NCBI RefSeq assembly: GCF_023100725.1
Contig: NZ_CP095501.1
Coordinates: forward strand, 1,054,001 to 1,118,000
Source: Arthrobacter antioxidans
Lineage (GTDB): Bacteria; Actinomycetota; Actinomycetes; Actinomycetales; Micrococcaceae
DNA: 64,000 nt
Direction: 5' to 3'
Shown here: one piece after another, positions 52,032 to 61,125 of the stretch
How positions within the stretch are numbered: the first letter of the stretch is position 1
Layout of the letters: each line of letters opens with the position of its first letter
Made by a program: the position numbers and the translations under genes
The notes under the pieces: model-generated
Told to the model about the DNA's origin: nothing
Databases searched by the model: none
The model's input: only the letters and a program-made list of their open reading frames with translations

Positions 52032-53356
52032 GCGTAGGCCCGGGGGTCGGACACCCGCGCCAACAGGGCCGCGATGCCCGCGGCCAGGAACACGACCGCG
52101 CAGAGCATGCCGGGCACATCGCCGAGGGCGAGCCACGCGACGGAGGCAAGGCAGGCCGCTCCGGCGAACACCACCCCGCCGCGTGCCAGCCCGAACGCGT
52201 TCAGGGCCGTGGACGTCGCCGCCAGCGAACTGAAGGCCGCTGCGACCAGCACGGTGGTGGCTGCCGGGTCCTCGACGAGGAACAGGATCACCAGGGTCGA
52301 GGCGACGGCGGAGACGAGGACGATCGCTGCGGACATCGCGAGCGCGACGAGCCGGGCGTGCCGCGCCGCATGCCGCAGGTGGGAGGTGCGGTTGGAGGAC
52401 CACACGAGGCGCTGGCGCATGAGGACCAGGGCAGGATCGGTGGCCGCGGCGGCGACGACGGAGGCCACGATGAGGGCGGTCCCCTCCCACTCGGGCAGCC
52501 GGGCCAGCGCCACGGACAGCGCGGCGGCCAGGAAGCCGGCCTGCGCCGCGGGCGCGGGGGCGGCCTTCCAGTCGTGGCGGGAGGGAACGCACCGTTCGGC
52601 GGCGGTGCGCAGGACGCCGATCAGCGCGACGGTCACCGCGAGGAGCACCAGGAGCGCCACGGCTGCCCCGATGACGGCGGAGGCGTCGTGGCGCAGCACC
52701 AGCGTCACGGTCAGGATCGGGACCGCGGCGGCGAGGACGGCGAGCAGGAACCAGGAGCGTTCGAGGATGACGAGCATCGACACGACGCACGAGTACCAGC
52801 ACCAGGCCATGGTGAGGACGGCGAGGGTGGGGTCCAGGCCGGGGATCACCAGGGTGATCACCAGGCAGGCGGCGAGGGCCATCGCCACGAGCAGGGCGAC
52901 GCCGGTACCCCGGGCGACACCCCGGGGACCGTGCCCGGCCCCCGCGTGGGCCCAGACGATACCGGAGACACCCTGCCCGACGACCCAGGCACCGATGCCG
53001 GCGATCAGGATCTGCCGGCCGTCCACGGCGAGGATCGTCGCCGTGAGGCCCCCGAGAACGGCTCCGAGGACCAGGACGACGGCGCGGCGGACGGCGGCGA
53101 GCAGCAGGACCCGGGCCGGCCAGCTGCCGGGTGCGCCGGGTGCTCCGGACGCGGACGCCGGACGCGCGAGGGATCGGGCGTAGGTGAAGACGTCGTGGGC
53201 GCCGTGGGTCCGGCGGACGGTGCGGTCGCTCATCCCGGAGGCTTCGAGGCGGGCGGTGACCTCGAACGCGTCCACGGCATCATGGGTGAGGGTGCCGGTC
53301 CCGTGGGTGGTCAGTGCGTCGCCCGTGCCGGGCATCACCACGCTGTCGGCGCTCAT
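52028..53356 (-). CDS. PelG-like 12-TM polysaccharide export membrane protein
   Basis: 442 residues, close to PelG (about 456). After an 80-residue hydrophilic N-terminus there are about 12 hydrophobic segments (for example AVVLVLGAVLGGLTATIL, CLVITLVIPG, LVALAMSAAIVLVSAVAS). This fits PelG, a MOP-superfamily membrane partner of PelF. I see no strong linear motif, so the assignment rests on topology, length and position directly between a PelF homologue and a spherulin-4 hydrolase. ATGA overlaps on both sides indicate tight co-translation. Confidence 0.7.
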   Translation of the reverse strand: MSADSVVMPGTGDALTTHGTGTLTHDAVDAFEVTARLEASGMSDRTVRRTHGAHDVFTYARSLARPASASGAPGAPGSWPARVLLLAAVRRAVVLVLGAVLGGLTATILAVDGRQILIAGIGAWVVGQGVSGIVWAHAGAGHGPRGVARGTGVALLVAMALAACLVITLVIPGLDPTLAVLTMAWCWYSCVVSMLVILERSWFLLAVLAAAVPILTVTLVLRHDASAVIGAAVALLVLLAVTVALIGVLRTAAERCVPSRHDWKAAPAPAAQAGFLAAALSVALARLPEWEGTALIVASVVAAAATDPALVLMRQRLVWSSNRTSHLRHAARHARLVALAMSAAIVLVSAVASTLVILFLVEDPAATTVLVAAAFSSLAATSTALNAFGLARGGVVFAGAACLASVAWLALGDVPGMLCAVVFLAAGIAALLARVSDPRAYA

Positions 53357-54873
53357 GCTGCGACCCCGGTCCTGGCGTCATCGATCGTCCAGGACGGACG
53401 CCCGGTGCCGTCGGCCGTGAGGGCCCGACTCCCGAGCTGCAGCCCGTCCACGGCTGCGGAATAGGCCTCCCGGTAGCGGGTGAGGCACCGTTCCAGGGTG
53501 AACTCGGCGAGCGCCCGCCGTCGTGCCGCGGCGCCGATGGACGCCCTCAGCGAGGCGTCGGTCAGCAGCATGATGCAGGCCTCGGCGAAGGCGAGATGGT
53601 CGCGGGCCGGCACCAGCATGCCCGTGGTGCCCTCCTCGTCGAGGCATTCCGCGACACCGCCCACATCGGTATTGACGGTGGGGCGCCCGCACATCATCGA
53701 CTCGATGAGGGTGAACGGCAGCCCTTCCGACACGCTGGACAGGGCCACCACGTGCCCCGCGGCGATGGCGGGTCGGCTGCCCTTGCTCGGCCCCTCCCAG
53801 TGCACCGCGTCCGCGATGCCGAGGGCCGCGGCCTGCTCCACGAGGCGCGCCTTGTAGGCGGCGTTCGCGGCCGGGGTCGGGCCGAAGAGGCGGAGCTGAG
53901 CGTTCGGTACGCTCTCGCGCACGACCGCGAAGGCGGCGATGAGGGTCCCCAGGTCCTTCAGCGGGTCGATCCGCCCCACGAAGCTGATCGTCGGCACATC
54001 CGGCTCGGTCCCGACCGGCTGGAACACGGCCGGGTCCACGCCATTGGGGATGGTGTGGATGCGTGCCGGGTCTGCGCCGAGCTGTCGTTCCCATCGGGCG
54101 TTGAACTGGTTGACCGGGAGGACCATGTGCGCATGGACGTGGACCACCTCGCAGAGCCGCCGCAGGAACGCCGTCACGGCGCGGCGCACGGGTTTGGAGG
54201 CCTTCGCATCGTGGAGTGCCAGGTACCGCTCGCGCAGGTAGACCCCGTGTTCGGTCAGGAGGATCGGGGTGCCGTCACGCCAGGACTGGGCCAGCGCCAG
54301 CAGGGACGAGGGGCCGTTGCTGGAAGCGTGAAGGACATCCACCGGTGCCAGGCGGTGGTCGACGACGGCGAGGGCGCGGTCCACGATCGCGGCGGCGAGG
54401 ACGGCATCCGCGACGGACATCGGCGGCTCGCCCTCGGCGGGGGCATGCGCGGCCCAGGCGGTGAGAATGGGTGCGACCGATCCGCGGGTCGCGAGCGAGG
54501 ATGCCAGCCCGACGCCGTCGCTGATGCCCACGAGGTGCTGCAGTGCGGCCGAGGTCCGCCGGACGGCGTCCTCACCGTCGGGGCCGAGCGCGGCGTCCCA
54601 CAGCTCGGTGAGGGCGTACTGGGTGGAGTCCACCCAGCCGCGCCGTCGGGGGCCGGGGCGGAGCGGGGACTCCGGCGGTCCCCACACCGGTACGAGGTGG
54701 ACGGCCCGTACATTGGTGGGCGCCTTCCACACGGTCCTCTCGGTTCCGCTGCCGGTCAGCGCCACGACGTCGAAGCTGTGTTCGGGCATGCCCTCGATGA
54801 GCTGGTTGCACCAGGTGCTGACTCCTCCGGTGACGATCGGATAGGTTCCCTCAGTGATGAGTGCGATCTTCAT
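53353..54873 (-). CDS. pelF: PelF-like glycosyltransferase (DUF3492 + GT4)
   Basis: 506 residues from the ATG at 54873. The N-terminus MKIALITEGTYPIVTGGVST and the later LTEHGVYLRERYLAL are hallmarks of PelF, the cytoplasmic synthase of the cationic Pel exopolysaccharide. The GT4 part has IPNGVDPAVF, FVGRIDPLKDLGTLI and an EX7E motif in SSVSEGLPFTLIESMMCG. PelF enzymes polymerise N-acetyl-amino sugars from UDP donors and work with PelG. Genes for PelD (c-di-GMP receptor), PelE and the deacetylase part of PelA are absent here. It is the first gene of a three-gene operon facing away from sufS. Confidence 0.87.
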   Translation of the reverse strand: MKIALITEGTYPIVTGGVSTWCNQLIEGMPEHSFDVVALTGSGTERTVWKAPTNVRAVHLVPVWGPPESPLRPGPRRRGWVDSTQYALTELWDAALGPDGEDAVRRTSAALQHLVGISDGVGLASSLATRGSVAPILTAWAAHAPAEGEPPMSVADAVLAAAIVDRALAVVDHRLAPVDVLHASSNGPSSLLALAQSWRDGTPILLTEHGVYLRERYLALHDAKASKPVRRAVTAFLRRLCEVVHVHAHMVLPVNQFNARWERQLGADPARIHTIPNGVDPAVFQPVGTEPDVPTISFVGRIDPLKDLGTLIAAFAVVRESVPNAQLRLFGPTPAANAAYKARLVEQAAALGIADAVHWEGPSKGSRPAIAAGHVVALSSVSEGLPFTLIESMMCGRPTVNTDVGGVAECLDEEGTTGMLVPARDHLAFAEACIMLLTDASLRASIGAAARRRALAEFTLERCLTRYREAYSAAVDGLQLGSRALTADGTGRPSWTIDDARTGVAA

Positions 54874-55244
54874 GCGCCTGTCCCGTCTGCTGGAATGGTG
54901 GCGGCCGCTTCGGGGTACTGATTCCGGACAGGGTGTGAAGACACCATTGCGTGGCCCTTTCACCGATCGACGACAACGATTCCAGTAGAACGGAAGCCGC
55001 CGGACCGGGCACGAGTAGCCGGCACGCATGGGCGCGCGTCCCGGGTCGGGACGAACGCCGAAGGCACTTGAACCCAGGGTGTTCGACTACTTGTCGCTTC
55101 AACTGACGGCCACACCTCTCGGGCCCCTGCGCCGGGAACTTAGGTCCCACTGGGGTGCCCCGGGCCGCCCGGAGTGGCAGGATTACAGCAGAGAAGCCTT
55201 GCGTAATTGACGCGGGGCCCGCTGCCTGATCCGAGGAGTCCGAA
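54874..55244. promoter_or_regulatory. Divergent region between the Pel-like operon and sufS
   Basis: 371 bases without a gene. It should contain both promoters. Visible elements are a perfect CGTCCCG/CGGGACG hairpin with a GGT loop (55037-55053), CGAGTAG (55012-55018, plus), CAAGTAGTCG (55084-55093, minus) and GAGGAG (55233-55238) as ribosome-binding site of sufS. It also marks the right edge of the accessory block. Confidence 0.45.
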
Positions 55245-56564
55245 GTGCCCGTGGTCGACACACCCGTCACGCTCACCCCGTCCGACGCCGGGCTGACCGA
55301 CGCCGAGGTGCTCCGCATCCGCAACGACTTCCCGATCCTCGGCACCGAGGTCGGCGGCAAGCCGCTCATCTACCTCGACTCCGGCGCCACCTCCCAGAAC
55401 CCGGTGAGCGTCATGGAGGCGGAGCAGGAATTCTACGAGCAGCGCAATGCCGCCGTGCACCGCGGGTCCCACTCGCTGGCCGTCGACGCCACCGACGCCT
55501 ACGAGGACGCCCGCGCCGCCGTCGCCCGGTTCATCGGCGCACGCGCCGACGAACTGGTCTGGACCTCCAACGCCACCGAGGGCATCAACCTCGTGGCCTA
55601 CGCGATGTCCAACGCGGGCCTCGGACGCGGGGGAGAGGCGTCACGCCGCTTCGCCCTCGGCCCCGGGGACCGGATCGTCGTCACGGAGATGGAGCACCAC
55701 GCCAACCTGATCCCCTGGCAGGAACTCGCGGCCCGCACGGGGGCCGAGCTCCGCTTCGTCCCGATCGCCGACGACGGCACGCTGCGCCTCGAGGAGGCGG
55801 CCCGCGTCATCACGCCGGCCACGAAGCTCGTGGCCTTCTCCCACGCCTCGAACGTCCTCGGGACCATCAACCCGGTGGCCGACCTCGTGCGGCTCGCGCA
55901 GGGCGTCGGTGCGCTCACGCTGCTGGACGCCTGCCAGTCCGTGCCGCACCTGCCCGTGGACGTGAAGGCCCTGGACGTCGACTTCCTGGTGTTCTCCGGC
56001 CACAAGATGCTCGGGCCCACCGGCATCGGCGCGCTGTACGGGCGCAAGGAGCTGCTCGACGCCCTGCCGCCCTTCCTGACGGGCGGCTCGATGATCACCA
56101 CCGTCACGATGGAGCGGGCCGAGTACCTGCCCTCCCCGAACCGCTTCGAGGCCGGCACCCAGCGCATCTCGCAGGCGATCGCCCTCGGCGCCGCCGCGAA
56201 CTACCTCGCCGAGACCGGCATGCAGCGCATCGAGGCCTGGGAGGAGACACTCGGCGCGCGCCTCGTGCGGGGACTCGGCGCCATCGAGGGCATCCGCGTC
56301 CTCGGCCCGGACGCGGGCCGCCCCCGCATCGGGCTGGCCTCCTTCGACGTCGACGGGGTGCACGCCCACGACGTGGGGCAGTTCCTCGACGACAAGGGCA
56401 TCGCGGTGCGCGTGGGCCACCACTGCGCGCAGCCGCTGCACCGCCGCCTCGGCCTCACAGCGACCACCCGCGCGAGCACCTACCTGTACACGACGACGGA
56501 CGAGGTGGACGCCTTCCTGGACGCCGTCGCGCTGGTCCGTCCCTTCTTTGGAGCACACCGATGA
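55245..56564 (+). CDS. sufS: Cysteine desulfurase SufS
   Basis: 439 residues from a GTG with GAGGAG six bases upstream. A class-V PLP aminotransferase fold enzyme that removes sulfur from cysteine as a persulfide for Fe-S assembly. Signatures are YLDSGATSQNP, HRGSHSLAV, TSNATEGINLVA, the PLP lysine in FSGHKMLGPTGIG, and the persulfide cysteine in VRVGHHCAQPLHRRLG. It overlaps sufU by ATGA; the pair is the usual Gram-positive SufS-SufU partnership. No sufBCD genes are in the window. Confidence 0.96.
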   Translation: MPVVDTPVTLTPSDAGLTDAEVLRIRNDFPILGTEVGGKPLIYLDSGATSQNPVSVMEAEQEFYEQRNAAVHRGSHSLAVDATDAYEDARAAVARFIGARADELVWTSNATEGINLVAYAMSNAGLGRGGEASRRFALGPGDRIVVTEMEHHANLIPWQELAARTGAELRFVPIADDGTLRLEEAARVITPATKLVAFSHASNVLGTINPVADLVRLAQGVGALTLLDACQSVPHLPVDVKALDVDFLVFSGHKMLGPTGIGALYGRKELLDALPPFLTGGSMITTVTMERAEYLPSPNRFEAGTQRISQAIALGAAANYLAETGMQRIEAWEETLGARLVRGLGAIEGIRVLGPDAGRPRIGLASFDVDGVHAHDVGQFLDDKGIAVRVGHHCAQPLHRRLGLTATTRASTYLYTTTDEVDAFLDAVALVRPFFGAHR

Positions 56565-57013
56565 GCACGGGCCTCGAACAGCTGTACCAGCAGATCATCC
56601 TCGACCATGCCAAGGCGCGGCACGGCTCGCCGCTGCGGGAGTACGACGGCGCGGGCCGCGTGGGCGAGTCCCACCAGCTCAACCCGGTGTGCGGAGACGA
56701 GATCACCCTGCGCGCGGGCGTGGCCGACGGCGCCGTGGCCTCCGTGAGCTGGGACGGCGCAGGGTGCGCCATCTCCATGGCCTCGGCCTCCGTGCTCACC
56801 GACCTGGTGCAGGGACTGCCGCGGGACGAGGCGATAGGCCTGGTGGACAGCTTCCGCGAGGTCATGCGCTCGCGCGGCAGGATCGAGGCGGACGAGGAGG
56901 TGCTCGGTGACGCCGCCGCGTTCTCCGGCGTCTCGCGCTTCCCGGCCCGGGTGAAGTGCGCCATGCTCGCGTGGGTGGCCCTCGAGGAGTCCCTGCTCGC
57001 GGCCAACGCCTGA
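56561..57013 (+). CDS. sufU: SufU-type sulfur-transfer/scaffold protein
   Basis: 150 residues starting with the SufU pattern LEQLYQQIILDHAKARHGS. Conserved cysteines occur in LNPVCGDEI, GAGCAISMASAS and RVKCAMLAW, with the insert typical of SufU rather than IscU before the last one. SufU is a zinc protein that accepts the persulfide from SufS. A hairpin beginning at its stop codon (57011-57041) ends the operon. Confidence 0.95.
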   Translation: MSTGLEQLYQQIILDHAKARHGSPLREYDGAGRVGESHQLNPVCGDEITLRAGVADGAVASVSWDGAGCAISMASASVLTDLVQGLPRDEAIGLVDSFREVMRSRGRIEADEEVLGDAAAFSGVSRFPARVKCAMLAWVALEESLLAANA

Positions 57014-57041
57014 CGGGGGACCCCGTCCAGGGGTCCCGTCA
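57011..57041. terminator. Compact bidirectional terminator whose stem contains both stop codons
   Basis: TGACGGGGGACCCC (57011-57024) pairs, with a two-base bulge, with GGGGTCCCGTCA (57030-57041) around GTCCA. The first TGA is the sufU stop, and the final TCA is the stop of the convergent histidine kinase gene read on the other strand. Both genes therefore end inside one hairpin. Confidence 0.75.
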
Positions 57042-58706
57042 GCGCGTCGGCTGGGGGAGGAGCATGCTGAAGCAGGTCCCCACGCCCGGCTCGCTCGTCA
57101 CGGTGATGGACCCGCCGTGCTCGCTGACGATGCTCTTGGTGATCAGCAGGCCCAGCCCCACCCCCTGCACGGTCGAGGAGCGGACCGACGAGGACCTGAA
57201 GAACCGGTCGAAGACCTGGTGCAGTTCCTCGGCCTCGATGCCGATCCCGGTGTCCTCCACCCGGACGGTCAGGCCGTCCCCGCCGAGGGCGGCGTCGAGC
57301 GTGATGCTGCCGCCGCGCCGGTTGTACTTGACCGCATTGCTGAGCAGGTTGTCCACGGCCTGCGCGAGCCGCAGCGGGTCGGCCACGGCAGGCAGGCCCG
57401 CCGGTGCGCGGTTCTCGAGGCGGATCCCCGCGCGCGTGGCCCGGAGCAGGCTCGAGGACGCCGCCTCCGTCAGGATCCGGCCCACGTCGGTGGGCACGGG
57501 ATGCACCTCGAACGTGCCCGCGTTGATCGCCAGCAGGTCCTCGACCAGCCGTTCCAGGCGCAGGGCGTTGCGCCGCGCCACCTGGAGGAAGCCGGCCACG
57601 CCGTCCGGCAGGCTCTCGCCCCGCTCGAGGCTGAGCTCGAGGTAGCCCAGGATCGACGTCAGGGGGGTCCGGAACTCGTGGGAGACGTTGGAGAGGAAAT
57701 CGTCCTTGGCGTGCAGGGCCTGCAGCAGTGCGGTGACGTCGTTGAAGGACACGACGGTCCCGGCGAACCCGCCGTCGTCGTCGTGCATGGACCGCGAGGA
57801 GATGCTGAGGGCACGCTGGGACCGTCCGGTCCCCACCCACACCTGTTCGCCGTCGAGGTCCTCGCCGCCGATCGCGCGGAGCACGGGGCGCCGCTCCGGC
57901 GGGATGGGCGTGACCCTGTCCTCGCCGAAGATCAGCAGCTCGGCCTCGTTGGGATCGTCGTTGCCCGGTGGCGCCGCGGCGGCGTGGCCCTCGCGCTGCC
58001 GGGCGTTCATGAGGATGTCGTCGCCGTGGGCGTCGACCGCGAGCACCCCCACGCTCACGGTGTCCAGGACGGTCCCGAGCAGCCGCTCGCGCGCCCGGCC
58101 GGCCTCCACGCTCTCCCGCAGGGCTGCCTGTGACGCGCTGAGGGCTTCCTGCCTCCGCCGGTCGGCCTTCGTCAGTTCGCTGACGAACCAGGCCAGGCCG
58201 GTGAGCATGATCGGGAGCAGGATCGGGTCGATCAGGGTGTCGACGGTCACGGGCCCGGGCTGGGCGACGAGCGGGAACCAGATGATCGCCAGGGCGGCGA
58301 CGACGGTGATGGCGACGGTCGCGGCCGTCCGCACACGGGACGCGGCGATCCAGACCACGGGGAACGCCGCCAGCAGGCCGACGCCGGAGAGGGCGTCGCC
58401 CGCGGCCGCCCGGGCAAGGCCGATGGCCACGAAGTCCGCGAGCGGCACCAGGATGACCCAGCGGCTGGAGATCCTGGACCACGGCAGGGTGCAGCACAGC
58501 GCCAGGACCACGAGGTTCAGGGCCCACCCGGCGAGGAAGACCGCCGTCGAGTCGAGGGCCCCGCGCTGGGCGAGGCCCAGTCCCACCGCGAGGGTGAAGG
58601 TGATGGTCAGGGCGAGTTCGCTGAGGACGATGCGGCGGCGCCGATGCCGGGACCGTCGTGCCCCGCGGTGGTCCTCCCGTTCCCGCGGCCGGCCGGTGTC
58701 CGTCAT
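57039..58706 (-). CDS. Sensor histidine kinase with membrane domain and PAS-like domain
   Basis: 555 residues. A basic N-terminus precedes about six TM helices (30-195), a short coiled-coil linker, a PAS-like sensor region (about 215-330) and the kinase core. The core has the H-box FLSNVSHEFRTPLTSILGYL with the phosphorylated His, the N-box DNLLSNAVKYN, the G1 box DTGIGIEAEE and the G2 box GVGLGLLITKSI. No response regulator is adjacent, so it is an orphan kinase in this window. It starts nine bases after nhaA on the same strand, with AGGA overlapping the nhaA stop, so it is probably cotranscribed with the antiporter. The signal is unknown. Confidence 0.9.
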   Translation of the reverse strand: MTDTGRPREREDHRGARRSRHRRRRIVLSELALTITFTLAVGLGLAQRGALDSTAVFLAGWALNLVVLALCCTLPWSRISSRWVILVPLADFVAIGLARAAAGDALSGVGLLAAFPVVWIAASRVRTAATVAITVVAALAIIWFPLVAQPGPVTVDTLIDPILLPIMLTGLAWFVSELTKADRRRQEALSASQAALRESVEAGRARERLLGTVLDTVSVGVLAVDAHGDDILMNARQREGHAAAAPPGNDDPNEAELLIFGEDRVTPIPPERRPVLRAIGGEDLDGEQVWVGTGRSQRALSISSRSMHDDDGGFAGTVVSFNDVTALLQALHAKDDFLSNVSHEFRTPLTSILGYLELSLERGESLPDGVAGFLQVARRNALRLERLVEDLLAINAGTFEVHPVPTDVGRILTEAASSSLLRATRAGIRLENRAPAGLPAVADPLRLAQAVDNLLSNAVKYNRRGGSITLDAALGGDGLTVRVEDTGIGIEAEELHQVFDRFFRSSSVRSSTVQGVGLGLLITKSIVSEHGGSITVTSEPGVGTCFSMLLPQPTR

Positions 58707-58715
58707 GGACCGATC

Positions 58716-60074
58716 CTAGTTGCCGCGGTCCTCGAACACGTCCGGGATGCCGTCGGCGTCGGAGTCCACCTTCTCCTCCGCGTCGATCCGCCGGTAGTGC
58801 TTGTTGCGGGCGCGCAGCACCACGCTCGCGAGGAGCGCCGCCAGCACGGAGGCGGCGAGGATGGCCACCTTCGCGTGGTCGTCGTGTTCGCTGCCCGCGC
58901 CGAAGCTGAGATCGTTCACCAGCAGCGAGACGGTGAAGCCCACGCCGGCGAGGATGCCGACGCCCAGCAGGTCCCACCAGCTCAGCCCGGGATCGAGGTT
59001 GGCGCGCGTCATCTTCGTGACGACGAACGTGGTCAGCAGGACGCCGATGGGCTTGCCGAGGACGAGGCCGAGCACGATCCCGATGAACACCGGATCGGTG
59101 ACCGCCGACGCGAACCCGGCGACGCCGCCGATCGCCACGCCCGCCGAGAAGAAGGCGAAGACCGGGACGGCGAAACCGGTGGAGAGCGGACGGAAGCGGT
59201 GTTCCAGGACCTCGGCCAGGCCGGGCCTGTCCGAGGTCGGCAGCGTGGCCTTCCCGTCGGTCTTGTGCAGCACGGGGACGCAGAAGCCGAGCAGCACGCC
59301 CGCGACCGTCGCATGGACGCCGGAGGCATGCATGAGGGCCCAGGTGGCGATGCCGAGGGGCAGGAGGATCAGCCACGGGCCGCGCGTGGTGGTGCCGAAG
59401 AACTTGGGCAGGCGCTGGGCGAGCAGCGCGAACAGCCCGAGCGGCAGGAGCATCCACAGCAGGTAGACGAAGCTGACGTCCTCCGAGTAGAAGAACGCGA
59501 TGATCGCGATCGCGATGAGGTCGTCGACCACCGCGAGGGTCAGCAGGAAGATGCGCAGGGCCCCGGGCAGGTGTGAGCTGATCACCGCGAGGACGGCCAG
59601 AGCGAAGGCGATGTCCGTCGCGGTGGGGATGGCCCAGCCGCGCAGGGTGTCCGGGGAGGACAGGTTGACGGCCGCGTAGATGAGCGCGGGCACGACGACG
59701 CCGCCGAAGGCCGCGGCCACGGGGACGATCGCCCGGCTGATCCGCCGGAGGTCGCCGGCCACGAACTCGCGCTTGAGCTCGAGTCCCGTGAGGAAGAAGA
59801 ACACCGCCAGGAGGCCGTCCGACGCCCACTGGCCGACGGAGAGCTTCAGGTGCCACGGCTCGTAGCCGAACTCGAAGTCGCGGATGGCGAAGTAGGAGTC
59901 GGAGAACGGGGAGTTGGCCCAGATGATCGCCAGGGTCGCGGCGATCAGCAGCAGGATGCCGCCCACGGTCTCCTTGCGGAGGATCTCCGAGATGCGCAGG
60001 TACTCGGGGTAGCTGGAGCGCTGCAGGATCACCGGGTGGGAGCCGGCCGGCTTCCGGGACTCGTCGTGGGCCAT
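58716..60074 (-). CDS. nhaA: Na+/H+ antiporter NhaA
   Basis: 452 residues with 11-12 TM helices. NhaA signatures are [31 protein letters not shown] with the gate Asp, and [17 protein letters not shown] with the two membrane aspartates that bind Na+/H+, plus [18 protein letters not shown]. It exchanges Na+ for 2 H+ at alkaline pH. The cytoplasmic C-terminus carries an unusual acidic stretch ending [13 protein letters not shown], which resembles a thrombospondin-type-3/EF-hand calcium loop. Genes upstream (SCO4848-like and DUF2505) and the downstream kinase are closely spaced on the same strand. Confidence 0.95.
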   Translation of the reverse strand: MAHDESRKPAGSHPVILQRSSYPEYLRISEILRKETVGGILLLIAATLAIIWANSPFSDSYFAIRDFEFGYEPWHLKLSVGQWASDGLLAVFFFLTGLELKREFVAGDLRRISRAIVPVAAAFGGVVVPALIYAAVNLSSPDTLRGWAIPTATDIAFALAVLAVISSHLPGALRIFLLTLAVVDDLIAIAIIAFFYSEDVSFVYLLWMLLPLGLFALLAQRLPKFFGTTTRGPWLILLPLGIATWALMHASGVHATVAGVLLGFCVPVLHKTDGKATLPTSDRPGLAEVLEHRFRPLSTGFAVPVFAFFSAGVAIGGVAGFASAVTDPVFIGIVLGLVLGKPIGVLLTTFVVTKMTRANLDPGLSWWDLLGVGILAGVGFTVSLLVNDLSFGAGSEHDDHAKVAILAASVLAALLASVVLRARNKHYRRIDAEEKVDSDADGIPDVFEDRGN

Positions 60075-60112
60075 GAGGTCTCCTGGGTGGGGCGGGTGAC
60101 GGCGGGGGATCG

Positions 60113-60334
60113 CTAGGCGACGAGGGCGCGGACGCCGATGACGGCGGTCGCGGCGCCGAGGATCATCGACGTGGAGATGAGCATCAGGTGCACGGTGAGG
60201 AACCGGGTGGCGGCACCCTTCTCGTCACGGGCGCGCGGGTCCTTGAGGACCCTGCGCAGGAACGGCGGCCAGACGACGAGCGTCCAGACGCCGGCGAGGA
60301 TCAGGATGAGGGAGAGGGGCGTGGGGAGTTCCAT
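60113..60334 (-). CDS. SCO4848-family small membrane protein
   Basis: 73 residues with two TM helices ([15 protein letters not shown] and [20 protein letters not shown]) separated by [20 protein letters not shown]. This is the typical form of the SCO4848 family found across actinobacteria, whose function is unknown. It lies 38 bases before nhaA and 55 bases after the DUF2505 gene in the same direction. Confidence 0.85.
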   Translation of the reverse strand: MELPTPLSLILILAGVWTLVVWPPFLRRVLKDPRARDEKGAATRFLTVHLMLISTSMILGAATAVIGVRALVA

Positions 60335-60389
60335 GGCGTGCGCGGATCCTTCGGGTCGACGGAGAGGTGGCGGGGTGGCGTGGCCCCGG

Positions 60390-60887
60390 TCAGCGGCTCT
60401 CGAGCCACTTCCGGGCCTCGACGGCCTGGACGTTCAGCGCCTTGCCGATCATCGGCTCGGCGGCGCCGGCGATCTTGCCCCCGAGGAACGGGATGGACGA
60501 GGTGACGTTGCCCTGCAGGTCGACGACGGTGTCGGTGCCCTGGGTGATCAGGCGCTGGACGGCGGCGACGTTCAGCGGGACGCCCGCGACCGTCATCTCG
60601 AGCTTCGCCTCGCGGGAGCCGTCCGCGGACGGCGCGCCCCACTGCTCCGTCTGCGTGACGGAGAGGGTCTCCCCGACGAACTTCCGCGCCATGTCGGGCA
60701 GCCGGTCGGTGGGCATGGTGCGGACGGCCGTCAGGGTGAAGGGACCGGAGGTGTCGCCGTCGACCGTGAGGGACTCGAGGGTGCCGCCCACGTACTCGCT
60801 CATGTGGCGGACGAAGCCCTCGTCCGTGAAGACGCCGAGCACCGTCCGGGTGTCGTAGGGGAGCGTGGTGGACGCGTTCAATGCCAT
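60390..60887 (-). CDS. DUF2505 domain protein
   Basis: 165 residues matching the DUF2505 pattern: an N-terminal [20 protein letters not shown], a beta-rich middle and a C-terminal [19 protein letters not shown]. The predicted fold is START-like with a hydrophobic cavity. Members are common in actinobacteria and not characterised. It is the first gene of the leftward run towards nhaA and divergent from mfd. Confidence 0.85.
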   Translation of the reverse strand: MALNASTTLPYDTRTVLGVFTDEGFVRHMSEYVGGTLESLTVDGDTSGPFTLTAVRTMPTDRLPDMARKFVGETLSVTQTEQWGAPSADGSREAKLEMTVAGVPLNVAAVQRLITQGTDTVVDLQGNVTSSIPFLGGKIAGAAEPMIGKALNVQAVEARKWLESR

Positions 60888-61125
60888 GGTTCCTCCGAAG
60901 GATGCACAGGTGGGTGCCGCGTGGCGGCGGGGTCAGGGGTCTCCCGCAATCCTACGGCCTGGCCTTCCCCGGTGTGCTGCCGATGACACGCCACGGGGAG
61001 CGTCGGTGCGGCTTGGTAGTGTGGAATCGTCCCCGGGAACGCGTCATGTTTTCGGGCTTTCGTGCTGTCGTCACCCCGTTCTCCACCCGTTGTTCTTCAC
61101 CCCGTTGCCCGAGGAGTCCCACCAG

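Noticed and set aside
47566..52149. A very long minus-strand open frame (over 1500 codons) opposite the pair C regulators
   Set aside because: Low-complexity Arg/Ala/Gly/Pro composition, typical of antisense frames in GC-rich genes; the plus-strand proteins have Walker and HTH motifs.
56455..59856. Long minus-strand open frame across sufU, the kinase and nhaA
   Set aside because: It is out of frame with three well-supported genes and has shadow-like composition.
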